NCBI GenBank assembly: GCA_950295325.1
Contig: OX485803.1
Coordinates: 48,499,554 to 48,563,553, forward strand
Source: Polytrichum commune
Lineage: Eukaryota; Streptophyta; Polytrichopsida; Polytrichales; Polytrichaceae
Direction: 5' to 3'
Length of the DNA stretch: 64,000 nucleotides
The translations under genes and the position numbers were made by a program. Under the pieces are notes generated by a model. It did not search any database, was not told the DNA's origin, and saw only the letters and a program-made list of their open reading frames with translations. This document shows positions 25,464 to 36,975 of this stretch, in pieces (the stretch's first letter is position 1; each line of letters starts with the position of its first letter).

Positions 25464-25633
25464 TTAGGATATAATCGTAGCTCTGAACGGAGTGCATTTT
25501 CAAATGAAAGGCATATGAATGTAATACCATTGCTGTAGCATTCCAAAGCACCGTCAAAATCCATGGAAATCCTGTAATTTTTTGGGGAGAAAGAGCAGTG
25601 AGCAGTATGAAGGGGGCTAGGGTGAACCAACTA

Positions 25634-26033
25634 CACTAAATAGGTAGATTAGTGTTGGAAACACTAATAGTCGACGAAAACGCTAAATGTCAATTGTCTT
25701 CATAGTGTTAGAACACTAAATGTCAACTCTAACACTATTTGTACCAATTAGTAACTTTGAATATTTACAAAAGCGCATTTAGTGTTAGATGACATTTTTT
25801 GTAGATCTTCAAATGAAGAATTGGAGGTAGAATATGTGAACCTCATAGAAAATGTAATATGCTAGGAATTTGATATTACAAAATTTAAACTTAATGGAAC
25901 TCAACTTTGACAATGCAAAATAAAGACAAAGGAAATTGTAACACTAATTGTACTTTCAAGTGACATTTAGTGTTTTGGGTAACTATTGGCTCTAACACTA
26001 ATCTTCATCTAACACTAATCTACCTATTTAGTG
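25634..26033. mobile_element. CACTA-like MITE, 400 bp
   Basis: The stretch begins CACTAAATAGGTAGATTAGT and ends with its reverse complement, ending TAGTG. That is the tip signature of CACTA elements. The flanking 3-bp duplication is not clean: ACT can be read on both sides if one more base is included in the repeat. Internal AACACTAA-type motifs recur, as is common for subterminal transposase-binding repeats. Non-coding. Confidence 0.62.
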
Positions 26034-26516
26034 TACTACACTCGTACCCTTGGGGGATGAAGGCCTCGCGGATGACACTCAAAAGTTCATCCTTTCTTTT
26101 TGGAAAGCCCCCCTCCCTTAGAAAGCCTATCTTTATGGCATGGTCAATATAGGACCTACACGAGTTGGCTACCAAAGCCCGTATTAGATTAACTACAAGC
26201 AATGCATGAATCAAGGGTTTGGGGTTTAGGTTTCTTCTTCCACACTTGCAAGCTTACTTGCATCAACTTCGTGAGTACAATTGTGTTTGTGGGTTGTCAA
26301 TCTTTGGAGAATTCATGGTGCAAGTATATGAAGGTGAAGCTATGAAGGCGAAGCTGTGAAGGTGAAGTTGAGGAAGTGAAGAAACACTTTTGAGGATTTT
26401 TGTGGTTGTTCAGGTGAGTTGTAGCAGATTCCCTTTAGCTGCTAGGCATTGTGCTGGATCCATCCGGAATTGTATAGATAAGCAGTGTGTTCATTGTAAG
26501 GCACCCATTAGCAGAT

Positions 26517-26960
26517 TACTGAGAATTTTGGTGCTCATTCTGCTTGTTGAGGGTTTAGGGTTTCCTGTACATGAGGTCTTGGCATTTGGGGATAAATATG
26601 GGTGAATGAATTAATCAGAATCCAGACATTGCAGGGTGTTTACAGTGTAAGTTTCCTATGACATCCATGAGGTCTTGGCATTTTGGGTATGTAGTGATTC
26701 TTGGAAGCTCAAGTGTGCTTCAATTTGGGATTCTGAAGGAGAAAGTTTTTGGGCTTGGTAATGGAACTTAAAAACAGTTTATTCAACATTAGACACCGTC
26801 AGCAGAATCCTGAGAAACTCGGTGCTCATTTCTACTTTTGAGGCTGTCTTGTTTCCTATCCATGAGGTCTTAGCATTATAATTAGTGAGATTCCAGAGAA
26901 ATTTGGCTGCCCATCTCTACCTTTTGAGGTTATCCTGTCTCTTGCCCATGAGGAGTTTCA
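26517..26960 (+). repeat. Diverged tandem repeat, family A
   Basis: Units carrying a (G/C)GTGCTCATT block followed by CC(A/T)(A/G)TACATGAGGTCTTGGCAT-like sequence recur near 26517, 26650, 26810 and 26890. Spacing is irregular, about 80-160 bp. No protein is encoded. Confidence 0.5.
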
Positions 26961-26998
26961 TCATTGTGTTCAATTGCCTTTCAGGACCGTCCTAGCGA

Positions 26999-29900
26999 AT
27001 TTTTGTGCTTTTCAGTTTTCTTGAGGGGTAGCTATGGGTTGCTTAGGCTTGCACATGTGAGTTTCAGTTTGATTTGCAGTGGGTTTTTAGTTTGCTCATC
27101 CGGATCCAGTGGTTCATAAGGTGTGCATATGCAGACAATGGTCACATTTCATCATAAGCAATTTCATCATGACGTTCAATTTTCTTTTTAAGACTGTCCT
27201 TCCAAGTTTTTGCGCTTTTTAGTTTTCTTGAGGGGTAGTTATGAGTTGCTTGAACTTGCAGATGTGGGTTTCAGTTTAATTTGCAGTGGGTTTTTGTTTG
27301 CTCATCTGGATCCGGTGGTTCGTAAGGTATACATCTGCAGACAATGGCCATGTACCATAAGTAGTTTCGTCATTGTGTTAATCAATTGTCTATTAGGACT
27401 ATCCTGGCAAGTTGTTGTGCTTTCAGTTTTCTTGAGGGGTAGCCATAGATATGCGTCACTTAGTCATGGGTGACTTGAACTTGCACATGTGGGTTTCAGT
27501 TTGATATGCAAGGAATGGCCATGTTTCATTGTAAGCGGTTTTATCATTGTGTTGATCTATTGCCTAGTAGGGTTGTCCTTGCAAGTTCTTGTGTTTTTTT
27601 CAGTTTTCTTCAGGTGTAGCTATGGTTTTCCCTCACTTAGCCATGTGTTGCTTGCACTTGCACATCTGGGGTTTTGCATTGAGCTCTCTGCATCATCCAA
27701 GAGTTTTTGGGTTTCAGTTTGATTTGTTGTTGTCGCAACCCTTGCTAGCCCCCCTTAATAATCTTGCCAATTTTCGTTTCTAGCAAAGGTTACGAGCGCT
27801 AACCCCTCGCATTCCCCCATGCTAATGATTAGCTCCTCCTACCCCGGACCTTATAGTTCATAGGAGGGGAACCAACCCTCCTACTTTGCTTTCGGGACTC
27901 ACCCCTTAATCGGTAGCCCATTTCTTCGATGTGAACTTCCATCCATGGAAGTCCAATCCTATGTTGATCATCACATTGCCGGAGCATCACAACAACAACC
28001 CGAAGCATACTAGGCAACTATGGCCTCACAATGGGCCAAAGCCCATGGAGGCTGTGCCGTTCCGCCTCGGGTGGGTGAGGCCACACCACCTCACCCATAT
28101 AAGCCTCTAGGACTCTACGCGGGGCCCCTACCCCACCGTCAAGAAACCTCTTGTTTCTCTACCAAGAGTTGGGGCCAAGTAGACATTTTCCCTTAGCCGC
28201 TGGGCCTATAAGCCCCCAGCAGCTTCAGACCATCATAACTTCCTTGTGATGTCTGATGCTAACAAGCAACCACTCCATCTTCATCTACACTTCACGTAGA
28301 TGCCAATGGATGCCTCACTTGCCCCATTCAGGCAAGTATTAACGAAGTTATGCCTGTTTGAACCTTGGCAGTCCCGGGAATCACTCCCAGGCACTGCTGT
28401 ACCAGGGCGCTGTCCCGGGACAGCGCCCCACTCAAATTGCCATAACTCTTAGCTCACACCTCCGATTGAGGTGCTCTTGAGCATTCTAGAATCATCACGC
28501 CATAAGCTACGCATAGCTTATGGCCTTACCCTTGTGCCTCCTAGTCTCCGTGGGTGGGAGGCGTTCCCAACGCCCGGGGCCCTCACCCACACTAGGATCA
28601 CTTGGGCCCTCTCACCAACGGCGCCTATGAGCCCAAAATGGTTGCTCATATTTGTTTTATGTTAAAACTTGCTTGAAGTTGCAATTGACGTCGTTATTGA
28701 AACAACAAAAGTATTAAAAAGAGTGAGGATTGGTGTGGATTTATGTTTTAGGCCTTAGGCTTATTTAGTGTGTTTAATTAAAGGATTAGTGGCATTAGGG
28801 GGTTGGGTGAATTAAGTTGATAGTATGTGTGTTAAGTAAAGGGAAGGGGCCTCGGGGTTTAAATGTTTGAATTGGGACCTATCGTGTTGGTTTAGGGGGT
28901 GAGGGTTTAGTGGATAAGATGAGGTCCTACTAAGTAGGAGGGATGTAAGGGGTTAAGCTCTCTCGAGGTTCTTGTGTGGCTCTCTCTTTGTTTTAGCTTC
29001 TTTTTTGTTTAGTAGAGCGGGGAGAGCTCGGTTAGGAGCTGCGGTTGGAGACTAAGCTAAGGTTGCTGGTTTGATTAGCTAAGGCTGCTGGTTAGATTGG
29101 AGCTAAGGAGCTGTGGTTGGAGGATATCCCATTAGGAAATGGGGGAAAGATTAAACTAGGGACTTAACCCATTAGTGAATTAGGGGGGTTTGGCCACACA
29201 TAAATTAGAGGGTGGCATAGGAGAATAAGCTTTTGGTAGGGATTTGAGTGTTGGGTTGTGAAGTAGTGTAGGAAGAAGGGAATAAATAGAGAAGAGCATT
29301 TTTCAATGCTTGTACTCGTATTATGGAATAAATTGGTGTGCAAGAGTGGATGGGCAATGTAATGGATTTTTATGACGTTGGAAAGAGGGAGTTATGTGAA
29401 CATGAATGTGATCCCCAAGCCCTCACCCGGACTAGGACGCATAAAGGTGGGTGGTTTGGCCTCACAGCGCCACAAGTCCCGGGTGTCACTCTGGGGTCCC
29501 CCTCGTGCCCATGGTGTTTCGGGCACTCCTCATGGAGAGGTGTGCGAGAGCTATGGGTTTTTGTTTGGTCATCATCCCGGATCTGGTGATTCCCAAGGTG
29601 TGCTTATGCAGAGAATGGCTATGTTTCATCATAAGTAGATCCATCAATGTGTTCAATTGCCTTTTAGGACGGTCTCTGTAAGTTCTTGTGCTTTTCAGTT
29701 TTCTTTTCAGGAGTAGCTATGGATTTCCTCCACCCAGTCATTTGAACTTGCACATGTGGAGTTTTTCTCTCACATGGGATGAATCACAGACTGCTCGTGC
29801 ATCTTCCAAGAGCTTTGTGGGTTAAACTATAGTTGGAATTGCAGTGGGTTTTTGTTTGCTCATCCGGATCCGGTCGTTCCCAAGGTGTGCATACGCAGAG

Positions 29901-30010
29901 AATGGCCACATTTTATCATGAGTAGTTTCATCATTATGCTCAATTGCCTGTAGGATTATCCTTTAGAATTTTTGGACTTTCAGTTTTCTTCAGACATAGC
30001 TATGGTTTTC
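26999..30010 (+). repeat. Diverged tandem repeat, family B, about 200-bp units
   Basis: At least six units follow one another, each beginning near TTTTCAGTTTTCTT. Each continues with ACTTGCACATGTGGGTTTCA, GGGTTTTTGTTTGCTCATC and CAATGGCCATGTTTCAT-type blocks. Unit starts are near 26999, 27206, 27412, 27583, 29680 and about 29965. The unit that starts at 27583 breaks off at about 27727 and resumes at about 29552, so an insertion lies between. Confidence 0.65.
27727..29551. mobile_element. About 1.8-kb insertion splitting one tandem-repeat unit
   Basis: The family B unit reads normally to GTTTCAGTTTGATTTG and resumes at GGGTTTTTGTTTGGTCATC. The 1.8 kb between is unrelated and much more GC-rich at its ends. 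No transposase or reverse transcriptase frame was found, and I could not define terminal repeats or a target duplication. The class is therefore unknown. A degraded LTR-type or foldback element are both possible. Confidence 0.5.
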
Positions 30011-30576
30011 CAAGTGTGGGTGACTTGAACTTGCGCATGTGGAAATTTTTGCAGTGGCTCGCTCTTTTAGTTGTTCACGAGGGGGTGAATGTGCAGAGCA
30101 TGTATGTTTCATAGCAATTTGTGTCACAAATGTCTGAGGAGTTATGTGTCGGTGGGTCCTTGTGCTTCTTCAATACCCTTTCAATAGGGTTGGGTGTGGT
30201 TTTTTTTGTGGGTTCGCTTGAATTACTTTCTGGGTGATTGTGGACTTCACTTCTCAGTGTGAGAGTCGAGTTGTCTCATTGTAGATTGTGGGTTTGTCCT
30301 ACAATTTCATTCAAGCGCACGTGAGCTTTGGCCTTTGTCGGTGATAAGTTGATGACTTGATCACAGGCTTTGTGGACTTGTTTTAAGGCCACGTTTTCTC
30401 TTTTGGTGTGTGAGTCTTTCTCTTTTGTAGGTTGTTATGAACATGTATAAAGATGGATATGTTGTGGATCCACATATTCTATGTTTAGTTTGTTGCAGTT
30501 GAATCAATGTGACATAATGTGTGAATTTAGAGGTTTAAAATGTACTGATGTGCATGATTCTGGATCAATTGTGCAG

Positions 30577-30695
30577 GGCTTTTGTACAGGGATTGTTGTG
30601 TTGGTCACTAGCAAGGGAGCAAGCTCACATGTTCTCCAATTCAACGAAGAGCTTTTCTTTATATATTTATTGCCTCCTATCATATTCAATGTTGG
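30577..30695 (+). pseudogene. NHX: Isolated exon of a vacuolar Na+/H+ antiporter (NHX1-4 type)
   Basis: A 119-bp stretch encodes GFCTGIVVLVTSKGASSH, then FFIYLLPPIIFNVG. This matches the membrane segment of plant vacuolar NHX antiporters that carries the amiloride-binding motif FFIYLLPPI. It is bordered by an AG acceptor (30575-30576) and a GT donor (30696-30697) in phase with the family's exon. No other NHX exon was recognised within several kilobases on either side. The upstream sequence is tandem repeat and the downstream sequence is transposon. It looks like a captured or leftover exon rather than a working gene. Confidence 0.75.
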
Positions 30696-31264
30696 GTAAG
30701 CCTCAAAGGAAATGCATGATACATGTTGTTAGTTACTGTTGTCACTAAATTTTGACACTGCAATTTCCAAGGTTTCTAACTATTGTTGATTTGCCTCAAA
30801 TTTGCATGTTTGAAGGCATTAAGCTCTTATTAACTCAATTTACAGGATGATACAAGTTTGCCTTTTAGAAGAGTTAGTATGTTGGTTTTTTTGGACCCCA
30901 GTAAAGAGTCCTTAGTATGATGATCTACAATTGCTTGAGCATACACTGCAAAGGCCTTAGAGCAAAACCATACAACACTGCAAATGAAAGTAACATACAA
31001 GTTAGTCTTCCCGTAGTTAAAAATTAATCTTCCCATCTCAATATCCTCACATCAAACCATGTAGTGAGTAGATACTATTGCAGAGCAACCAACATCTTAA
31101 TCAAAATGAAACAAAATTCCAACTATAGCAACACAATATCCGCTTCGTATATATTTTTAGAATCGAATGTTTGCACAAACATAATTCACCATAGTTCATG
31201 GGGGCATTCAGTTTTATGAGCACTCCCCCTTTTTGAAAAGCCACTCCCAATAGGATGACAATTA

Positions 31265-31607
31265 GGGCCGGTTCACACTATGCCCAAGTCGAGAGGATAA
31301 GCCTTTGGGCTGAAAAAGATATTAAAATAATCCACTGTCAGATTTTGAATATTTTAATGAAAAAAAGTCGGCCTCTCGACAGAAGTTTGGGTCGAGCATT
31401 TTGCTCAACCCAAACTTTGCTCGAGAGGCCGAACTCTTGGCGCCATAACTTCCTAAAAGTGCTGCCACCTAGGCTCTTTTGGAGGTGACGTCCTTTGGAC
31501 TTTGGCCTCTAGTGTGAAGGCCAAGAGGACGGACTTTGGACATTTATGCATTTTCATTGGTCCAAACGCTTCTCCTCTCGAAGTTTGGCCATAGTGTGAA
31601 CCGGCCC
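31265..31607. mobile_element. Tourist-like MITE, 343 bp, TTA target duplication
   Basis: The left end GGGCCGGTTCACACTATG is matched by the exact reverse complement at the right end. Looser similarity continues inward to about 45 bp. TTA flanks both sides (31262-31264 and 31608-31610). Ends and duplication are typical of PIF/Harbinger MITEs. Non-coding. Confidence 0.88.
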
Positions 31608-31610
31608 TTA

Positions 31611-33596
31611 ATACTTCAGCAAAGGAGGCACTTTATCCATGTAATACCTTCTCTTGGAGATCTGGGTGGTGAGTAGAAGCTAGGGCAGCAATGATCACCA
31701 AATGGATCACATACACCTGGATAAATCATTAGGTCTACGAGATTCAAAATAACATAAAATATTCAAGTTATGACTAGGCTACGATTTTGTCACAAATTCA
31801 TTAAGAGAGGCAACATCTACAAGATCTAAGGAATACAAATTGGTGTTTGAATTAAAAGACATAGTCACTATGGAAATTATAGAGTCCAAATCAGTCCATT
31901 TCCAATCGCTATGGTCATATTTAAGTTTCGATTGACCAGGTGCCTTCTTAACCCATGCCAACATGACCATGTAAGTGGGTAAGGTTATTCCCTTTTTGCC
32001 CACTTGAGCTGATCTATTTTGCAAGTCAATCGCATGCCTACATTGTTCCCATTGGTCCCAAATTTATCCATCTAAAATCTATAGGCTACTATAATTCAAT
32101 AAGACTGGAACCAATTTTGATCATTTCATTTTGTGAATGATTAAAATAAGGTTTTATGTTTCGCGGTTTGGGCTTTATACATAATAGGAGACGATGGTTA
32201 GCTTTACGTTAATTAAAACACGAGTTAGTGAGAATGTCGAAGTTATTAAAACTAATCCAATGAAAGTATTTCCAGAAAATACAAGTTTGTTGGTAATGAG
32301 CAACAACAAACCAAGGTTGGTGTATCAATGCACCAACAAAACACTAGTATAAATAATATGGATTTTGGGACATGGGTTGAACCTATTGCACTCATTGATG
32401 TTGTTACAATGTAGAGATTTCATTGATTCATTTATACAGTTCTTATGATGTGCCAAGTATCAAATCACGTGTTGATGGACCAATATAGGTTGTGAAGTAG
32501 ATAAATGATTAGAAATAATAATGCCAGTGAAGGATTTCGAAGCGATGTCCAACAAGTGTCACATTTGATGAAAATGTAGTTAACACATGCTCCAAAACAA
32601 GGTTGCAAGATCTTGGAATGAGTGAACTTCCGTGTTACAATGGAATGCTTGAGGGAAAAATTTAAAGGCTTGTGCAAGAAGTTGAAACCTCACAAGCCCT
32701 ATGAGACAATCCCGACAAGGGCTTCAAAATGAGGTTGGAAGGAGAAAACCTCACAATCCCCTTTGAGGTAGCAAAAATCATGACTTCAAAACAAGTTAAC
32801 AAGAGGAAATGTCCTCGCTAAATTTACTATTGTTAAACTCCAACACGTGCAATATGATGCAACATCTATCCCAAAACAACATGTGTTGCAATGTCTATAT
32901 GCAAGCCTCAAACCACTAAACCAACACCAAAACACCAATGCAATGTGAAATATTGGGCACTACATTATACTTGAGCAAAAGGTTAATATTTTTCATCCAT
33001 TCAATACCCTAGGGTTTCATTAGGGTTTCCTTGGCGGTTGATGCCACCTATATCTAGTTTCAAAATAATAGATCTATTTAGGAATGTCGCTTGGTACATG
33101 CATGCATGATGGTTTGGATGTTCATGTTCAAAAATGTTGTACCAAAGTGCAACTTTGTTCGAGACATGTTCTTTTCCCAAAACATGACCCATGTTTCCAG
33201 AGGTCTGATGCCTCGTAGTTTCCAGATCCAGATCCGGGGACACGGGCAAGGTTCAAAGCGGGTGACAAGTTAACCTCCCGTGACCTGAGTTGAAGGTTGC
33301 CTCATAGTATCACATACCCATTTAGGTTATCTAAAGGGGGCCAATCCAAGATTGTCCTTTCCCTCTACTAGGACAACACAAATTTTCAACGATGTAAGAA
33401 CACACCGTTGTCATTCCATATTCTATGGTTAAGCCTCGCCACCTGCCACAGCTGGTAGTGGCGGATTTACCCTTCATCTTTTACAAACCTTAGCTCATAT
33501 AATGTGAGGGTGTGAACCAGCCTTTATTCATAAGAAGTGCCATTGGCGAAGTTATCACAATGACATGAATTACCATATGACACTAAATACAAAAAA
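31611..33596. other. Intergenic, no gene recognised
   Basis: The stretch is AT-rich with only short open frames and no conserved domain. Confidence 0.5.
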
Positions 33597-33599
33597 TTA

Positions 33600-33985
33600 G
33601 AGCAAGCCCAGTCGTCCCTGGATCTGCATTTGCATCCGGGAATGAAAAGTGGCCTCCACCCAGAATGCAGATGCAGACCCAGGCAAAACTGCCACTCATT
33701 CTACCTTACTACCTCAGAATTTCCTCTAAAATGATTTGTAGTTTTCCGCGGCCCTACCATATTGAGTTGTCTTTAGTTAAAAGCCGCCATGAAGTTTTTG
33801 TCCTTAGCTGATAGCAAGCTCCTTGCATATCTCGCCGAAATGCAGGGAGTTCTGCACTTCCTGTATTATTTTACATCCAATTTTAGGGTATAGCAGGGTG
33901 ACTGGACCAATATCCTGCATCTGCATCCGCATCGCGATGAGAAAGCGCAAATGCAAATGCAGGTGTAGGGTCACTGGGCTTGCCC
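33600..33985. mobile_element. MITE, 386 bp, TTA target duplication
   Basis: The left end GAGCAAGCCCAGT and the inverted right end GGGCAAGCCCAGT form the terminal repeat. CTGCATTTGCAT is shared further in. TTA flanks both sides (33597-33599 and 33986-33988). Non-coding. Confidence 0.8.
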
Positions 33986-34414
33986 TTAGTGTAGTTGGAG
34001 CAAGAGGTGTAATATATGGAGCACCTGCCACGTCAGCCGCACTAGTGACCATCTTTAGTGGGAAACGCTGGGGGGCCACGAGCAGTCAATCATATGCATG
34101 GAGTCCAAGTTGGCATCCAACGCTTGTCCTTTGCAACCTGTCCGCCACGTGTCCCCGTCTCCCCTGCCGCTGGCCATGGCCACAGCTTCCCCTGCCTCCA
34201 GCTCGCCATGTCCGATCCAAACCCTGGTTTAATAAGCTCGCCTGACTCCGTTACTTGTCTCGCATGCGCTCTTCCCGCCATGATCATTGCTTCTCCGATC
34301 CCAGCGGAAGACAATTCGTTTCAGTAACACTTACAAGTTACCACGTGCCTTTTTCCCTACCATATCTCATCAACAGGCACACAAAGACTCCGACAATAAG
34401 GATTTGAAATAAGC

Positions 34415-34870
34415 AACAACAAGTAAGGTTTCGCCGCACAATCTGCATGCGCTGCACTCCTGTAGTTTGTTTTGTTCTGTAGTTTTAATGTGGAGGCATG
34501 TGTAAGTGACTTCTCGATAATGGACATGTAGCACAACTTTCTCGTTAATGAGCAGAGGTTTGGGAAGCCGGTTTTGGAGATTGACTTCTCTGAGTATTTT
34601 CGCACAGTTTGGACGTTGTCCGGAATTTTTGAATTGTCCTCATCTTGATGATGGCAATGTAGCGCAGTTTTCTTGTTCATTACCAGAGGTTGGAGGGTCG
34701 ACTTTCGAGATTGGCTCATAAGTAAGGTTTCGCACAATCTGGATGCAGTCCGGAATCTTGTTATGTCCTTTAATTTGGAGGCTTATGGAAGGTACATCTC
34801 TACAATGGTCATTTTGCGCAGCTTTCTTGTTCATAAGCAGAGGTTTGGGGAGTCGAACTTGTAAGATTGT
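34415..34870 (+). repeat. Three diverged tandem units, about 130-180 bp
   Basis: Units near 34419, 34600 and 34726 share a TTTCGCACAATCTGGATGC-like head, a GTCCGGAAT block and a TTTCTTGTTCATAAGCAGAG-like tail. They lie upstream of the sterol glucosyltransferase gene. No protein assignment was made. Confidence 0.55.
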
Positions 34871-36819
34871 CGCATAGTCGGAAGAGATCTTGACATACAG
34901 TGAGGAAGTTTTGTGCTGTAGCTCATTTTCTATGCTCGGAAGGCGATAATGCAAGTGATGTAAGTTTCCAGTTGGAAATTCTGAGAACTAAAGCTATAGT
35001 TTGGTTTCCGCGTCTTCACTCCTGACCTTTAGATAATGTGAAATGCGGAGAGTCTGTTGAGATCAATTGTACTGTGGTTTGTGGATCAATGGGTCTCTGT
35101 AGAACTTCAGCTAGTGCCGTCCTCGGCAGGTGGAGCAACATCATGAACTGGAGAAGAGGACGCGTGCTCTGGTTGTCGTCCACAATATGATGAAAAATGC
35201 CTTTCGTGAAGCCTTTTCTGTAGATTCCCTTTTCCGTACGATGTTGTGGCGCCTCCCCCATCCAGACACTTGGAATTTCTGCATGTCTTCTATGACTGAG
35301 GAAGGCCGCCTGTGTTCTTCTCATGTGAAGTCTACACTGCGTGTTAACCAAGAGAGTTTCGCATACTTGATGAGTTGGCAGGAGTTGCTGTTGAATGACC
35401 TTAGCACTGATTGAACTCATGATCGTGTTTTGGCTACCTCATCGTTACAATGTTCATGGTATAACCGTCTATGCGATGTTGCTGTACACTGGTAACGGAG
35501 GTGAGGATATCGTTCAGAAGCTGCGATGCATCCATTCCCTTCCATTGACAGGATAAACTCCTCATTATTCAATTGTCACCTCATTGTTCTTTGCGTTTTC
35601 TGGTTACCCAAAATGTGATAGTTCACTCTCTAGAACATGTAAAGATAGCTGGTAGTGCCTATATGTAAACTTGAGCCATTAGTTGGAGCTCTACTGAGGT
35701 TTGTATTAATTGGTTGTTTATTCTGGTCGGTGTGGTGCTCGCCGCATTACCTGGAAAGAAATTGATAAAATTAATCTGAGACTTGGAAAGTTGGCACACC
35801 TCGAGAGAGGGCAAGTGAAGAAACGGATCCAACATACATTTCGAACTATGTAGATATCATCGTCGATCGTCGATCTTCGTTCTGTCTTCGTGTAATTTTG
35901 AAGAGGGTAATGGTAGAGTGGTGGCACAACCTCAAGCACTCTCGAACCACAATAGCCTTCTAGAAGATATTTGAAATACTATGGTGGCAATTAGGTTACA
36001 CTGCGAAAGGTCCACGCATCCGACATTCTAAGGCTATAATAGTTCGTTCTCGTTTAAATCTCAACAACCTAAGTCTTTTTTTATAGGAGTTGTGGTTTTA
36101 GCACCGGGAGCATTCCATTAGGGTTACCTGTAATCCGATAAAAGATTAGCATGAGCTCCAATAGTGATGTAACATGGAGGAATATGCGTTCGATTATTTC
36201 TATTCCGAAGAATGCTAACCTATTGTACAGAATAATGGCCAACTTTAATCAGTTTTCGTGTGATACTCAATGCTGAAACTTCCAACCTTGAGTACATGAA
36301 AATGCCACGCGGTTTTAGGATTGTCATTTTTTTTGGGGGATAAGAACCGACTTAATATCGACACCCTGGTGTTTTAATTATTACAACAATAGAGCCTTAT
36401 TAAAATAAAAAAATTGCGTGTCATTACGCTTTATGCTTAGAAGATTCTTCATGTATCGATTGGTATCAATGAGGGATAGACGAGCAGCAGAAGGCACTTT
36501 TTTCAAGATCATCAAGTCAATTTTTCATGTACATGGCAGGTCGCGGGTTTGTATGACTGCAATAGTCACGTCAAAAAGAGAATAAGGTTTATAGTTGGAA
36601 GAATCTTGTTTTAACAGGGGCTAATCTGTTGGTTTTAATTTTTCTTTGCAGATTCGTCAATATTCAGAGGTCAACTTCTGCATACAGATTAGATGGTTTT
36701 TCAACATCTCATATATTAATGCACATACAGGATATACTTCTCCGTTTTCCTGGGTGTTATGAGACTACTACATTGCGAAAGACCTCACGTCTTGCCTTCA
36801 CTATCATGCCTGCCATTAG
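34871..36819. other. Upstream region of the sterol glucosyltransferase gene
   Basis: No separate gene is recognised. Non-coding first exons and the promoter of the downstream gene may lie here. Open frames near 35.1-35.4 kb on both strands overlap each other and match no family I know. Confidence 0.4.
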
Positions 36820-36975
36820 TTGTACAGTCTCCTCATCACTGTGGTAATCTTGATCTTCCCTAATTATTCTCTGGAGTGTGATGACTGCAAAAGTGAAATC
36901 TATCAACATCTTATTGACTCCCGGAAGACCTCTAAATGCTACATATGCAAGTCAAAATTCACAAGCTCAGCAGGA

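Noticed and set aside
26999-30010. Array as a CRISPR
   Set aside because: The units are about 200 bp, diverged, without unique spacers, and in a plant nuclear context.
35016-35420. Open frames on both strands upstream of the UGT80 gene
   Set aside because: They overlap each other on opposite strands, match no family I know, and are not far above chance length.
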